From assembly GCA_004377185.1 (NCBI GenBank), contig SOIM01000032.1, forward strand, positions 1 through 33,254: a stretch of DNA of 33,254 bases, in the 5' to 3' direction. Positions 17,704 through 29,000 of the stretch are shown one piece after another. A program made the position numbers and the translations under genes. The notes beneath the pieces are model-generated. The model was not told the DNA's origin and made no database searches. It saw only the letters and a program-made list of their open reading frames with translations. This DNA is from Methanomassiliicoccales archaeon. GTDB lineage: Archaea > Thermoplasmatota > Thermoplasmata > RBG-16-68-12 > SOIM01. Position 1 is the first letter of the stretch, and the number at the start of each line of letters is the position of its first letter.

Positions 17704-20700
17704 TCAGAAACCTATGAAGACTAACTGCACCAAACCCTCGGTTGATATCTGATACCCCACAGCCTGCTCAACGATCGCGTCATAGACCGTTCGGGGCATC
17801 TCCCTCGCGTGTAGCCTCCAATATCCATTCATCATGTGGATTATCCCAACTATGTAACCCGTCATTTCGCATACATCGTCGATCCAGACTTGCACAGGCA
17901 GTTTCAGCGGCAAGGCGAACGTGTCCGAACCCAGCTGATACTCTTCGATCCACACCCCTACGCTGTAGGTTCCGCTTCCCCTTTCCCCACCAGCACCGAT
18001 TGGAATGATCCAATAGTAGAATTCCTTTCCAGGCAGGGCGATGCCGATGTCAGTGTGATTCGTGAAACCAGCAGGAAGCGTTTTGATGGGTTGTAGGGCA
18101 TCATCGAACAGTCCAGCCCTCTTCGTGGACCTGTAGATCTCGTATGAGGAAACCCCAGGAAGAGGCTGCCAATCAAGAGATATGTTGGATCCCTGTACAT
18201 CCGCGGCCAGACCTTCTCTGAACTGGATGGGTTCCCCAAACCCTTCGCGGTAGCTTATCATTGACCCCGGAAGACCAACGAAAGTGCAGTTCGATGCAGC
18301 AGACAGGGATATTTCGTAACCTCTTCCGAGCAACGCCACCTTGTCGTTGACGCTCGGACCCATTCCCACGGTATGTGTAACCCATTTCCCGCTGCCATCC
18401 ATCCATCTGATGAACTCAGTGTTCGGGATTTCGTTAATCAGTTGGCTCACGTTGATGGGATAATAAGGTTCCAACGGGAGGGAAAAACTGTCTCTTCCTG
18501 CTCTAAAACTCTTTGTCCACTTGCCTGCGGTGTTGCTTGTAGTGCTGACTGAGCCGAGTGAGTCTACGACCCTGATGATGTAGTAATATTCCATCGGTGC
18601 GGTGGGATCCGCTGCGCCCACATCTGTCCAGTTGGTTCTGGCAGGATTCGCGTCCAAGGAAGTGTTGTGGATAGGTGTTGTGAAGTTGAATCCCCTCTGA
18701 TGCTCGGAACGGTACACTAGGTAGTAGCTGACATTGGATGCAACAGGTGGGTCCCAGTCCAATCGGATGTCAACCCCGTTCTCAACGGACGTCCTCAGGT
18801 TCTTGGGTGGATTTGGAGGAGGCAGGACCACGTGAATCTCAGTGTCAGGGAAGGGCATGCTGGCATTCTCATTGTTCCAGTTGATATAGCTGACCCGGGC
18901 CTTCGGATAAACACCAACTGGCACCCAACCGAGTTGAGAACATGTCACCTCATAGGACGTCTTCCAGCTTTCATTGACCTTGACCTCGGACACGTTCCAT
19001 TCGAAAACAGTACCATCCGTATTGTTGTAGATTACATCAGGAAAGACCGAGAATGAACCGTAGTCAACATGGATATGTGAAGGGATCACGTCCCTGATCA
19101 TGGGATTCGCGTCGGTGACGTTTGTATCCTTTCCAGCCACGTCAAAAACGAGCAGCCCGATTCTGCTGTAGATTTCCTGTAAGGCCTCTGCATCCAGAGC
19201 GAAGTAGTATCTTCCTCCCGTACGGTCCGCAATCTCCTGCAGGAGCGTCTCGTTCACACCTATGCCCAGACCAACCGTGAAAATGATGATTCCAGCATCC
19301 GCAGCCTCTTGGATTCTCTGTGATGTTATCGGGTAGTTGGAAGAAGCCTCCATTCCGTCCGTCAAGAGTATCTCAACCCAAAGATGAGAGGAATTGCCAT
19401 AGTTGATCAGCTCTGTGTTCGCAACGTTCAAGCCGGCACTTATGTTCGTTCCACCATTGGCACCTATCGTGTCTATGTTCTGTTTTATCTTGGCATAGTC
19501 GTTGCCGAGGTGATTTCCGATTGGGGCTGGAACCAGATTGGCCACGTCATTGAACTCCACCACCGCTCCTCTGTCAGGCACGCTCATGTTGTCCACGTAC
19601 TTCTTGGCCGCCTCCAGTCTCAGATTGAGAGGGTCATTGGTGTCCATGCTCTGCGAACCATCGATTACGAAAACAGTGTCCTGAGGATGCCTTTCAATCA
19701 CCAGATATCCCCCACCGAACACCTCCAGTTCGATCGTGGAAACCTCGTTCACACCCACGCCCTCTAGATATATCTCTTCAGGATCCGCGCTCTTCATCGG
19801 TTCCAGATGTGGGTACGTCCTCGTCACGATGACGGCGAGGTCCTTCCCCTTGTTGATGGTGGAATTCGCGTAGACCTCGGTTATCATCTCTGTTCCTACC
19901 GGAGGCTGGGTGGGAATCGTGACGTTCACCGTGAAGTTGTAGAACGAAGAAGCGGGAAGAACTCCAGTGTCCAGCAGTCCGTCCGAGTTCGTGTCTGTGA
20001 TGGGAGACCAGTCCTGTTCCAGAAAGTCAATCTGCCAAGAGGAGCTTGAGTTGAAAGTGAAGGAAATCAAGTCATCAGAGGGTTGGTTGAGGAGCGTGAG
20101 ACTGTAGCTTACCTTCTCTCCAAGATCGCCGTAACCTATCTGGTCCGGCCAAAGATTGAGAAGTGCCATTGTGGGTTCCTTTCCGAACCGCCAACCGGCT
20201 TGATAGGAACTCCAATCATCGTACCCATCATCAGTGCCGAACCCCTCAGGCATCCGTGCCATGGAGTTACCTATGTCGTGCTGCGAGCTCCAGCCGACCA
20301 TGTCCAAATAAGAGCCAGTGGAATTGTAGAGATATAGGTTCTCACCGCCCACTTCCATCTCCGAGAACAGGCCAGGATAGTCCAAGGGCATCAGCACGTA
20401 GTGGTTTGAGAAGGTGTTCAGAATGACATCTGTGCTGATTATGTAGGCGTTGTCACAAACGATGATGAAGTTCCTAAGATTGATGGTACCATTTCCTTTG
20501 TAGTAGATCTCTACGAATTCGTCACCGACTGACTGGGGATTGAATAGAACTTCATTGAGCACGACTTCAGTCCGTTTGTCCCAAGGGGGAACGACGTTGT
20601 TGAATCCAAAGGATGTCACAGGGGACCTTGTCCAATGTTCTTTGTACGCAGTTCCGTTCCAGAATCTGGCTGCGGACTCTCCCGAGATCGGATCAGGAAT

Positions 20701-22950
20701 CACTCCCTGTTGCCCATAGCCGAACTGGTCTTCCACCCAATCGGAGGTTGTGTTCACAAAGCTCAGCAATCCCCCGTCATCATCAAGCTCTGTTCCAATA
20801 GTGGAAAAATAGGAGTGTTGCCCAGGACTGATTTGCGCGATGCTCCAGGTTCCGCCTATTGTCGAGTTGTCTGTCTCTCTGACGATGGCGTAGTTGTTGA
20901 GGTTGTCGCTTTCCTTTCCCGCGTTGTAGATTTCGATTCGTTCACCGCCCGGACCGCTGTCTTGGATTTCGGTGAAGATAAGTATCGACCCCACTGGAAT
21001 CTGGATGATTTGCATGTCATCGATGTACCACCCCGCCCACCCACTCTTATAGTTCGATGAGTCCGTCCAGAAGTGGAAGCCTATCGTGATTTGTTTCCCC
21101 ACGAAAGAGTTCAGATTGAAATCGGCCTGTTCCCATGCGAGACTGGAACCAGCATATGCACCTGCACCGCCGCCTGGAGGGGTGGGAGCCGTCAGATCTA
21201 GACTTCCAGGATAATCGCCATACGGTTCTATGTGTATCCAGGACAGCCCACCGTCATCACTGACCTCCACGAACCCTCCGTCATTTCTGAAGGGTCCATA
21301 AATGTCGTAGAAGTGCCAGAACCTCAGCCTTGCCTCTTCCGCTTTTGACAGGTCGATTAGTGGTGTTTCCAACCTGATGTCCGCTCCTTTCTTGTATTCT
21401 GAATTGAGATTTGTCCCCCAACATTCTGTCAAGGAACGACATTCGATCGGCCCAATTGTGGTGGGTGTGCCCAGTTCCCAGGCGTTTTGGGCTTGTGTCT
21501 CTGGGTTCCATTGTCCCGAAGAGGCCGGTCCACCGAGTTCCATATCATCCTCGAACAACGGTGCAAATACCCCCATGTCCTTAACTGAGACGTTGTTTTC
21601 AGGGATTGTATCGCCTGCCAGCATGGTCATGATGGTGAGCGTGTAATACCCGGGCACGGTTGGTGTGAACGTCCAATTAATACTGTCCATTCCGTCGACA
21701 TCCAGGTTCACCACGCTTTTGACAGGGGTGTACGAGACCGGTCCGGGTCCGTAGATGTCCAATATCACGTCGAATGAACGAGGGAACTGTCCCAGATTAG
21801 TCACGTAGGCGGTAACGTTAGCCTGGTCACCCGCGATATGGGCAATGGGAATCACAAAATCTGTAATCGAAACATCTGGAATCGGTGTGGACACTCTGAT
21901 ATACGCAATGTCACTGGGGCCTGATCCAAAGAAAGGAATACCCACAACCCTTACAACATCCTCTGTCGCATACGGGGTTCCCGCTGGCACAGTCACCTCA
22001 GCAACGAAATCAAAGCTTGACCCGGGGTCCAATATGCCACTGTCCGGAACGCCAGGAAGGCCTCCTGAATCCGCAATAGGTGAGACTCCATCTGACTGGA
22101 AAAGCGCAACTGGCCATCCAAGGTCGTCCGAGAACGCCAAGTCGACTACTTCGGACGTCGATTGCAAATTCCTCACCGTCAAGTTGAACTGCTGAGTGGT
22201 CCCCGCAAGGTTGATTGTCGAATAGTCAGGCTCTACCAGTATCCCCTCCCTTACGTCCCCGGAAAGCACGACATCATCAATGTACCAGCCTGGAAAACCG
22301 CCAAACATGTCACTTCCGAAGGTGAATCTGAACTTGAGACTGGAGGAACCGTCGTATTTGGATAGATCCACGGAAACCTCCGTCCAATTCAATCGGTCAT
22401 GGCAGAAAGCCCTTTTTCCTCCCAATGGATTCCCTCTTGCGTCGCTCAGTATGGTGTCATAGTAGGGGTCAGGGTTTGGCATAGCCACATCATCTATCTG
22501 TATCCAGCCACTGCCTCCGTCCGTAGAAACCTCGATGATCCCACCATCCCATTTGTGAGAAGAGAAGTTGTTCGTGATTATGTGGTACCAGAACCCCAGC
22601 CGGGTATTCGTTGTCAGTGCAAGGTCAAAGTGCGGAGACTCCAAATGTGCTAGTGAATATTGTGTGTAGTTCGAGTCCATGTTCGTTCCCCACGCCTTCG
22701 ATCCCGAATGGGTCGAGTTTGGACCTACGTTCTGAGGCGTGCCCCACTGCCACTCGGTACCCATACCGTTCGAGTAGTTACTCCACATGCTGGGCCCGAT
22801 TTCCATATCATCCGCCCAGGGAGGTGAGATGGCTGCAGCCTGGTCCGATTGAATATGGATCATAACAAGAAAGGAAGAGACGATAAGGCAGGAAACTGCC
22901 CCGACCGAGAGAATTCTGGAGAATGGTCCATGCCCACAACCTTTTTGCAT
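17704..22950 (-). CDS. Large von Willebrand A surface protein with two MAM-like domains
   Basis: This protein has 1748 residues from the ATG at 22950. A TTG 42 nt upstream would lie close to the predicted transcription start, so I prefer the ATG. Signal peptide (about 8-40), then MAM / choice-of-anchor-J-like jelly roll 1 (46-234, DDMEIG to GWYIDDV), Ig-like NEW3 and CARDB-type domains (240-460), jelly roll 2 (467-654), two lamin-tail-like domains (661-771, 794-901), NEW3-like (927-1041), and a von Willebrand A domain (1089-1267) with an intact metal site (DGSQS, GGTNIS, LLTDGM). Then come a beta domain, fibronectin III-like, C-terminal module (1481-1571), second fibronectin III-like and second module (1674-1748, HAREMPRTVYD). 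No C-terminal membrane helix. From the lamin-tail region on it parallels its neighbour at 13281-17546, while the heads differ. Probable adhesin. Confidence 0.9.
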   Translation of the reverse strand: MQKGCGHGPFSRILSVGAVSCLIVSSFLVMIHIQSDQAAAISPPWADDMEIGPSMWSNYSNGMGTEWQWGTPQNVGPNSTHSGSKAWGTNMDSNYTQYSLAHLESPHFDLALTTNTRLGFWYHIITNNFSSHKWDGGIIEVSTDGGSGWIQIDDVAMPNPDPYYDTILSDARGNPLGGKRAFCHDRLNWTEVSVDLSKYDGSSSLKFRFTFGSDMFGGFPGWYIDDVVLSGDVREGILVEPDYSTINLAGTTQQFNLTVRNLQSTSEVVDLAFSDDLGWPVALFQSDGVSPIADSGGLPGVPDSGILDPGSSFDFVAEVTVPAGTPYATEDVVRVVGIPFFGSGPSDIAYIRVSTPIPDVSITDFVIPIAHIAGDQANVTAYVTNLGQFPRSFDVILDIYGPGPVSYTPVKSVVNLDVDGMDSINWTFTPTVPGYYTLTIMTMLAGDTIPENNVSVKDMGVFAPLFEDDMELGGPASSGQWNPETQAQNAWELGTPTTIGPIECRSLTECWGTNLNSEYKKGADIRLETPLIDLSKAEEARLRFWHFYDIYGPFRNDGGFVEVSDDGGLSWIHIEPYGDYPGSLDLTAPTPPGGGAGAYAGSSLAWEQADFNLNSFVGKQITIGFHFWTDSSNYKSGWAGWYIDDMQIIQIPVGSILIFTEIQDSGPGGERIEIYNAGKESDNLNNYAIVRETDNSTIGGTWSIAQISPGQHSYFSTIGTELDDDGGLLSFVNTTSDWVEDQFGYGQQGVIPDPISGESAARFWNGTAYKEHWTRSPVTSFGFNNVVPPWDKRTEVVLNEVLFNPQSVGDEFVEIYYKGNGTINLRNFIIVCDNAYIISTDVILNTFSNHYVLMPLDYPGLFSEMEVGGENLYLYNSTGSYLDMVGWSSQHDIGNSMARMPEGFGTDDGYDDWSSYQAGWRFGKEPTMALLNLWPDQIGYGDLGEKVSYSLTLLNQPSDDLISFTFNSSSSWQIDFLEQDWSPITDTNSDGLLDTGVLPASSFYNFTVNVTIPTQPPVGTEMITEVYANSTINKGKDLAVIVTRTYPHLEPMKSADPEEIYLEGVGVNEVSTIELEVFGGGYLVIERHPQDTVFVIDGSQSMDTNDPLNLRLEAAKKYVDNMSVPDRGAVVEFNDVANLVPAPIGNHLGNDYAKIKQNIDTIGANGGTNISAGLNVANTELINYGNSSHLWVEILLTDGMEASSNYPITSQRIQEAADAGIIIFTVGLGIGVNETLLQEIADRTGGRYYFALDAEALQEIYSRIGLLVFDVAGKDTNVTDANPMIRDVIPSHIHVDYGSFSVFPDVIYNNTDGTVFEWNVSEVKVNESWKTSYEVTCSQLGWVPVGVYPKARVSYINWNNENASMPFPDTEIHVVLPPPNPPKNLRTSVENGVDIRLDWDPPVASNVSYYLVYRSEHQRGFNFTTPIHNTSLDANPARTNWTDVGAADPTAPMEYYYIIRVVDSLGSVSTTSNTAGKWTKSFRAGRDSFSLPLEPYYPINVSQLINEIPNTEFIRWMDGSGKWVTHTVGMGPSVNDKVALLGRGYEISLSAASNCTFVGLPGSMISYREGFGEPIQFREGLAADVQGSNISLDWQPLPGVSSYEIYRSTKRAGLFDDALQPIKTLPAGFTNHTDIGIALPGKEFYYWIIPIGAGGERGSGTYSVGVWIEEYQLGSDTFALPLKLPVQVWIDDVCEMTGYIVGIIHMMNGYWRLHAREMPRTVYDAIVEQAVGYQISTEGLVQLVFIGF

Positions 22951-23003
22951 TCGGAGTCTCCCTTTTCCCTTGAAAGGTGTTGGATAATTCAAGGTCGTCT
23001 GGC

Positions 23004-23012
23004 AATTTAAAA
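23004..23012 (-). promoter_or_regulatory. TATA-like box of the 1748-residue gene
   Basis: TTTTAAATT on the minus strand lies between the stop of the giant gene (23028) and ATG 22950. A start point near 22982 gives a leader of about 32 nt and would leave the upstream TTG with almost no leader, which supports the ATG. The ribosome site (GGGAGA, 7 nt before ATG) is moderate. Confidence 0.45.
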
Positions 23013-23027
23013 CTGACGGTGACCATT

Positions 23028-26000
23028 CTACCTCTTCAGCTTCCTCGGTCTTTTCAGAATCTCTGAGAGTGACTGGATTGCCGAATAGACCTTTTCCCTA
23101 ACATCCAAGACGTCAGGGTTCGCTTCGGAAGGATGGGCCGTTGAGTTCCTTATGTCTATCGTCTCACGCATCAACCTCTGGGTTTCCTCCCATTGCTCCT
23201 CGTCCTCCACGAAAAAGTGCATGTTGTGGTCTATGGCATGGGTCAGGGTCCCTAGCGAAAGTGCGGACCACTTCTCTTCCCAACCCCTCGACCTTGTGTT
23301 GATGTGTCCTCTCTCACCGAGGAGGATGGTGGCGCCGGACGGAATCATCTCTCTCAGCTTATCTCGAAGGTATGCCTCCAGCGCGTTGAAGTAAACCAGC
23401 AGCAAGGCTTTCTTCCCAGATTCAGGAAGCTTCTTGGTCATCTCCCCTGCCTCGGACGCTTCCGCTTCTGAGAGGAGAATGTACGCCTTCTCGTGCCTCT
23501 TGATCTCGTGAAGGTTCTCTCCCATTTCTTGGGCAACAATCCTCTCTCCTGCAGAGATGTCTATTCTTTCCCTCTCAAACAGCGATTGTGCCAGAGATTG
23601 GTAATGCGAATCCAGATCCCTCAGATATATCTCCTTCGTTTCCAAGTCCATTTCCTTGGCCTCTATCTCCCGGGCTCTCTTTGCGAGGGTTTCATGTTCC
23701 TCGTCCAGCTTCTTCAACATCTCCTCTAATTCCGCCTTTCTCTGCTCAGCGACCTTGTCTCTCTCAGTTTGTGTGGACCTGAAGTATCGGTAGCTGAAGG
23801 TCGCGCTCACCAGGATGATTATCGTGATCAGAGCTGGAATCCAGAGTGGGTACGGAGTCACCGGCTCTTGAAGTCTGATGATTATCTCATCGGTGGTTGT
23901 CAAATTGGACGGGTCGGTCGCCCTCACCTGGATGCGGTATTCCCCTGCCACCTGTCCTTGTGTCCTCCATTCGTAGAACCAACTGTCGTCAGCCTCGTTT
24001 AGCGACCCGAAGATATCTCGCCAATTCCCGAACTGTATCTTGATTTCCAGTCGGTCTATCCTGTCCGAGTCCGTGGCAATCCCGGAGATGTTAACCACAT
24101 CCCCAATTGTGAAGAGGGTGTTATTTCCAGGGGAGAGTATCTGTAGGGAGGGTGGAGATACATCTGGCACTGTCGTGAAATTCCAAACGAATTCGTCCCC
24201 ACCGATTCCGTCCCCGTTCCCGTCCAGCGGGTTCTGGGAAGTATCTCTTACCTCAGCAGATATCACAACCTCATAGGTGGTGGAGTAGTTCAGGCGATTC
24301 TCGGGCGTGAGCAGGAGAGTGTTATTGGACGGCGAATAGGAGGCGTTGACATCTATCGAAGTGTGGTATGGGTCCATCAGCAGGACCGTGGAATCGTTCA
24401 GCGTTCTTGCATCCATTTCGTCATCGAAGATTGCTCGGATGGTTACTTCCAAGGGAACATCCATTTGGCCATGGGTCGGGAATGTGAACACCACTTTCGG
24501 AGGGACAGGATCCACTGTGGTAAAGGTGAAAACGTAGTCATCGGCTGGTGACCCTTCTGCAGTACCGTTCTCGTTACCGTCAAGAGGGTTTCCTGCAAGG
24601 TCTTTCAGGCCGGTTGCGGTGTTCCCAGAAAGGGTGAACCAGTAGGTTGTCTTATATTCCAGGGAGGCCTGTGATATTGTCAAGACATTTCCATTGATTG
24701 AGAATATTCCGAAGTCCTGTAGGGGAATATGACCCGGTTCAATGCCCGCGTCCCAGACGAAGTCGTCCCCATCTGCAACAAGACCCGTTCTCAAGCTATC
24801 TGAGCTGATCTGTTCCGTGAAGTCCACTGTGATAATGATGTCCAAATCAACTTGCTCCTGTCCGTTCGTCGGGAAGGTGCTCACCACTTGAGGCAGTATG
24901 GAATCTGTTACTGTTGAGAACTGCCATTCGTACTTGTCCACATCGCCACCCTGGAGAATCCCATCGCCGTTCCCGTCGAGTGTGTTTCCGTTGATGTCGG
25001 TCGCATCCCCAGAGATAGTGAGAGTGTAGGTGGTTCCAAACTCCAAATCGCCGTCTGCGTACAGGCAGGTGCCTTTCCAATCCCACCAGAACGTCATTTC
25101 AACAGAGGGTATGATGGTCAACAACTGTTCCACAGAGGATTTGTTCATGGATTTGTTGAAACATACGGAGACAACTGATTCCGTCGGTTGTCCTGGGCCG
25201 TCTGGGTTATGTGAAGTCACTCTTGGGATGCTCTCCGTGGTGAACCGAAATACGAAATCATCATCCGGGCTACCGTCCGAGGTCCCGTTCGTGTTGCCGT
25301 CAAGTCCTCTCCCAAACGTATCATTGGCAATGTTTCCTGAGATGGTGACCGTGTATTCGGTGTTGAACTTCTTTGTGCCGACATCCAGCTGGACTGTCCG
25401 GTTCGACAGCCAGTTTGGAGTATCAAATAGGGGGGGAGCGTAGGATAGTGAACCATTAACGGATGACGTATCCATCTCTTTGTCAAAAGTGATGATGATA
25501 TCAGAAGACACTGGAACGTCCTTCTGGCCCTGATACGGGAAGGTGGAGTGAACAATCGGTGGGCAGGCACTCACATCGATATTCATTTGAATCGTAATGG
25601 AAAGATACTCTTCCAAGTAAGGAAGAGGTGCAGCATTGCCGACGCCACCGCATCTTGAAGCCACAATTCCTGAGGGGCTCAGGTAAGTCCTCTCTCCTTC
25701 ATCCTCACCATCAGTGTCTCCGTTGATATCCCTTTGTTCGTATTCCACCACAGGAATCCCGATAGCATATCCATCCAGGTCTGTGTACAATGACACGTTT
25801 CCGGCGTATCTGTTGCTCATGAACCACAGGATTTCTCCGTCCGAGTTGCCCACTAAGAGGTCTTGGTATCCGTCTCCATTGACGTCCATCGTCGCGATTA
25901 CTGATCGGTTACCCACATCTATGTCGTGAAGAAGGCTGTTATTGGTTTTCAAATGGCCTCCTAGCCTGAACTCATTACTAGCGTTCAGATAGAGCAAAGC

Positions 26001-29000
26001 CAGACCATTTGATGTGCCTACCAACAGGTCCGTAAGGCCATCCAGGTCGAAATCTGTGAGTAAAGGAGATGACCAGGAACCGTGCCTAATCTCCGATCCA
26101 TCTGCATTGAGCCTGACCCCTGGCAAGAAGTAGTCGCTGCCGTTGTTTTCGAAGTATGTGATGTATCCGTTCCCGCCTGCAATCAGGTCAACGTCTCCGT
26201 CCTGGTCCCAGTCAATAATTCTTGGCACTGCATCGTCAGAAACGTTGATGGGCGTGCCGCCCTCCAATCGAAGGAAGAAACTATCATTGAATATCCCGTT
26301 CCCGCTGTTGTTGAAAAAGGAAATCGTCCCGTTGCCAGCACCCAAGAACAAGTCCAGTTTTTCATCCCCATTCCAATCAGCGAGGAAAGGAGAACAGGGT
26401 CCGGGTACGCCAACTGGCACACCACCAGGTTTGTTCAGTGTTCCATTGTAGACGAACTGACCAGCGTTCCATTTGTAGTGTGACACGTTTCCCGTGGCGT
26501 CCCCGACCAAGAGGTCCACGCTGGTAGGAAGAGTGAGGTTCGCAACGACCGGGGAAGCATAGCCAGATATGGCAGGATTCAAATTCAGTTCTCCCATACT
26601 TGTGAATGTTGCCGGCCAGACAGTCAGATTCGCTTTAGGGACAGGATTTGAAAAATTGTCAAGTGCCAGTACATCAAGATGCCAACCCACCGTCATCGTG
26701 GAAAGCAGGTCGCGAAGCAGAACCTTTGATTTGTCAAAGGAAGTGTTCATTGAAACTGCAGTTGAAGTATTTCCCAGGTCGAAGCTGTGTTCAATTGAGG
26801 AAACATGACTGTTTCGCAGATATATGCTGGTGTTCGACACGAGAAAAGCGGTCCTGCCTCTGATGGAAGAGGAATCGGTGAAGACGCCAGCAATATCCTG
26901 GATTGAAATGCCTACACCATCCACTCCTCTGGTCAAGATGCCCGTTCTTCCTGCTCCTCCACCGACTGAGCTATTGAGGACCTTCAACCCCCCTCCTTTT
27001 ACCTCAATTCCGATCCCACCGTCCCCTCCTTCCAGATTCTGCGTAGAAGTGTCGCTTCCGTCCCCTCCTTGAACTTTGGTTCTTGAAAGGAAAATCGAAG
27101 ATTCCCATGCAAGTATCCCCTGTCCTCCAGATGATGATTTGTTGTTGGTTCCGCCACCATAGAGCCCCTTTCCGCCCGCTACCCAACCGTTGTTATCTAT
27201 CACAATGCTTGAGTTGGATGCATAGATGGCGTATCCGCCTCCTCCGCCTCGAATCACGTCGTTATCTACTATTGTAGCTGTTGTGTTCTCGAAGTGCATC
27301 CCATTCATAATCTCATAATCGGTGGACGAGGACTCCCATCCAAGGATTAGGGGTGCAGAGAATCCGTCCACGGTCAGATTCTGGCTGTCTGACCTCAGAT
27401 AACCCCGATAGTAGAGCAACCCATCTTCTCTCTCAAAGCGGTGGACAAGGCCTGAGTTATCGCCTACAAGTAGGTCAAGGTCACCGTCTTCATCAAGATC
27501 GGATGGGCAAGGTACAGATCTCTCTCCGACCAGTATCGGAGAGCCATCTGCAACCATCTTACCCCAATTCTTGAGATCGCGCAAGTCCCCTTCAATTCTT
27601 TCGAAACGGTGAACATATCCATCCAGGTCTCCTACGAGTAGATCAAGAGTCCCGTTTGAATCCCAATCAACCAGGCTTGGGGCGGATCGGAACCCAACGT
27701 CTAGTTCGGACAACTCGCTGCTGAGATTCCATTGAAAAACGAACTCATTGGTGCCGTCGTTTTCATAGTATGATATTGTCCCGTTGCTTCCACCAGCGAT
27801 TAGGTCAAAATCTCCGTCATTGTTCCAGTCCACAAACGCAGGTGCGGACCAACCCAAAGTGGTGATGTAGGTTGGCTGACCCTTCGTCTGGAGGAGTCGC
27901 CCATCGGAAAGATTGACGTTCCCAGGCTCCGTGCCGAGAAACAGTGTCAGATTGCCTTCAGCATCTCCTACAACGAGATCGAAGACACCGTCGACATTCC
28001 AGTCCACGACAAAAGGTGCGGACCAGTTCCCGAGCCTTATGTCTCCTCCAGAATCCCTGAATCTCATCGGGTTTCTGAAGGTGTTGTTTCCCGCATTTTC
28101 GCAGTAGAGGACGAAGCCATCGTCACCCCCCAGTATTATGTCACCAAAACCGTCCTTGTTCCAATCCCCAAGAGCGGGAACCGAGTTCCTTGATACATTC
28201 AGAGTAGGGCCACTCGAAAGGCGGACGGGCACCCCAGTCTTGAAGGTTGTGTTGCTCTCACCCTCGTAATAGCTTAGATTCCCCTCTCCGTCCCCAACGA
28301 TAAGGTCAAACACCGTGTCGTTGTTCCAGTAGACATATAGGGGAGAGGAATTCGTCGGAACAAAAATTTTCGTAGAATCATTTTGATATTTCATGAAGCC
28401 AAGCCCAACGAACAATGGCTTATCAGCATCTGTCCCAGCCCAATATCCCAGATCTCCATCTGCGCCTCCAGCAACTAAGTCAAGGTCCTCATCGCCTATC
28501 CATTGTTCGAGATATGGAGCAGCCATCGAGCCCAGATCGACACCATCCAAATTTAAGAGCCATTTGAAGATGAATATTCCCTCCCCATCATTCTCAAAAT
28601 AGGAAATGTTTCCATCTCCCTGCCCGATAAAAAGATCCAGATCACCGTCCGAATCGTAGTCAACAACAAAGGGGTGAGCATAAGATTCAACCTTCAGGTC
28701 CGCAATTGGTGTTCTGTTAGTGAGCAGACCCATGTCCTCATATCCATCACCAGTGTTTCGAAAATAGCGGAAGAATCCTTGCTGGTTTCCAACCACGAGG
28801 TCCTGGCGCCCATCACCGTCCAAATCCACTGAGGAGGGGTAAGCAGACAAGCCGGCATCTATCTTCGCCCGATCCGTTGTTCTGAGCGGGCCAATTCTGG
28901 AGTAGCGCGATTCGCCGTTGTTGTAGTATTGGATTACGTTCCCATACTCGTCACCAACAACCAAATCCCTTCCCTGTGCGTTCGTGATGACATTGTCCTT

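Noticed and set aside
27000-27250. Glycine-rich repeats in the giant protein as a collagen-like or low-complexity region
   Set aside because: The spacing of hydrophobic and Asn residues fits parallel beta-helix turns and the region continues into clear beta-helix sequence.
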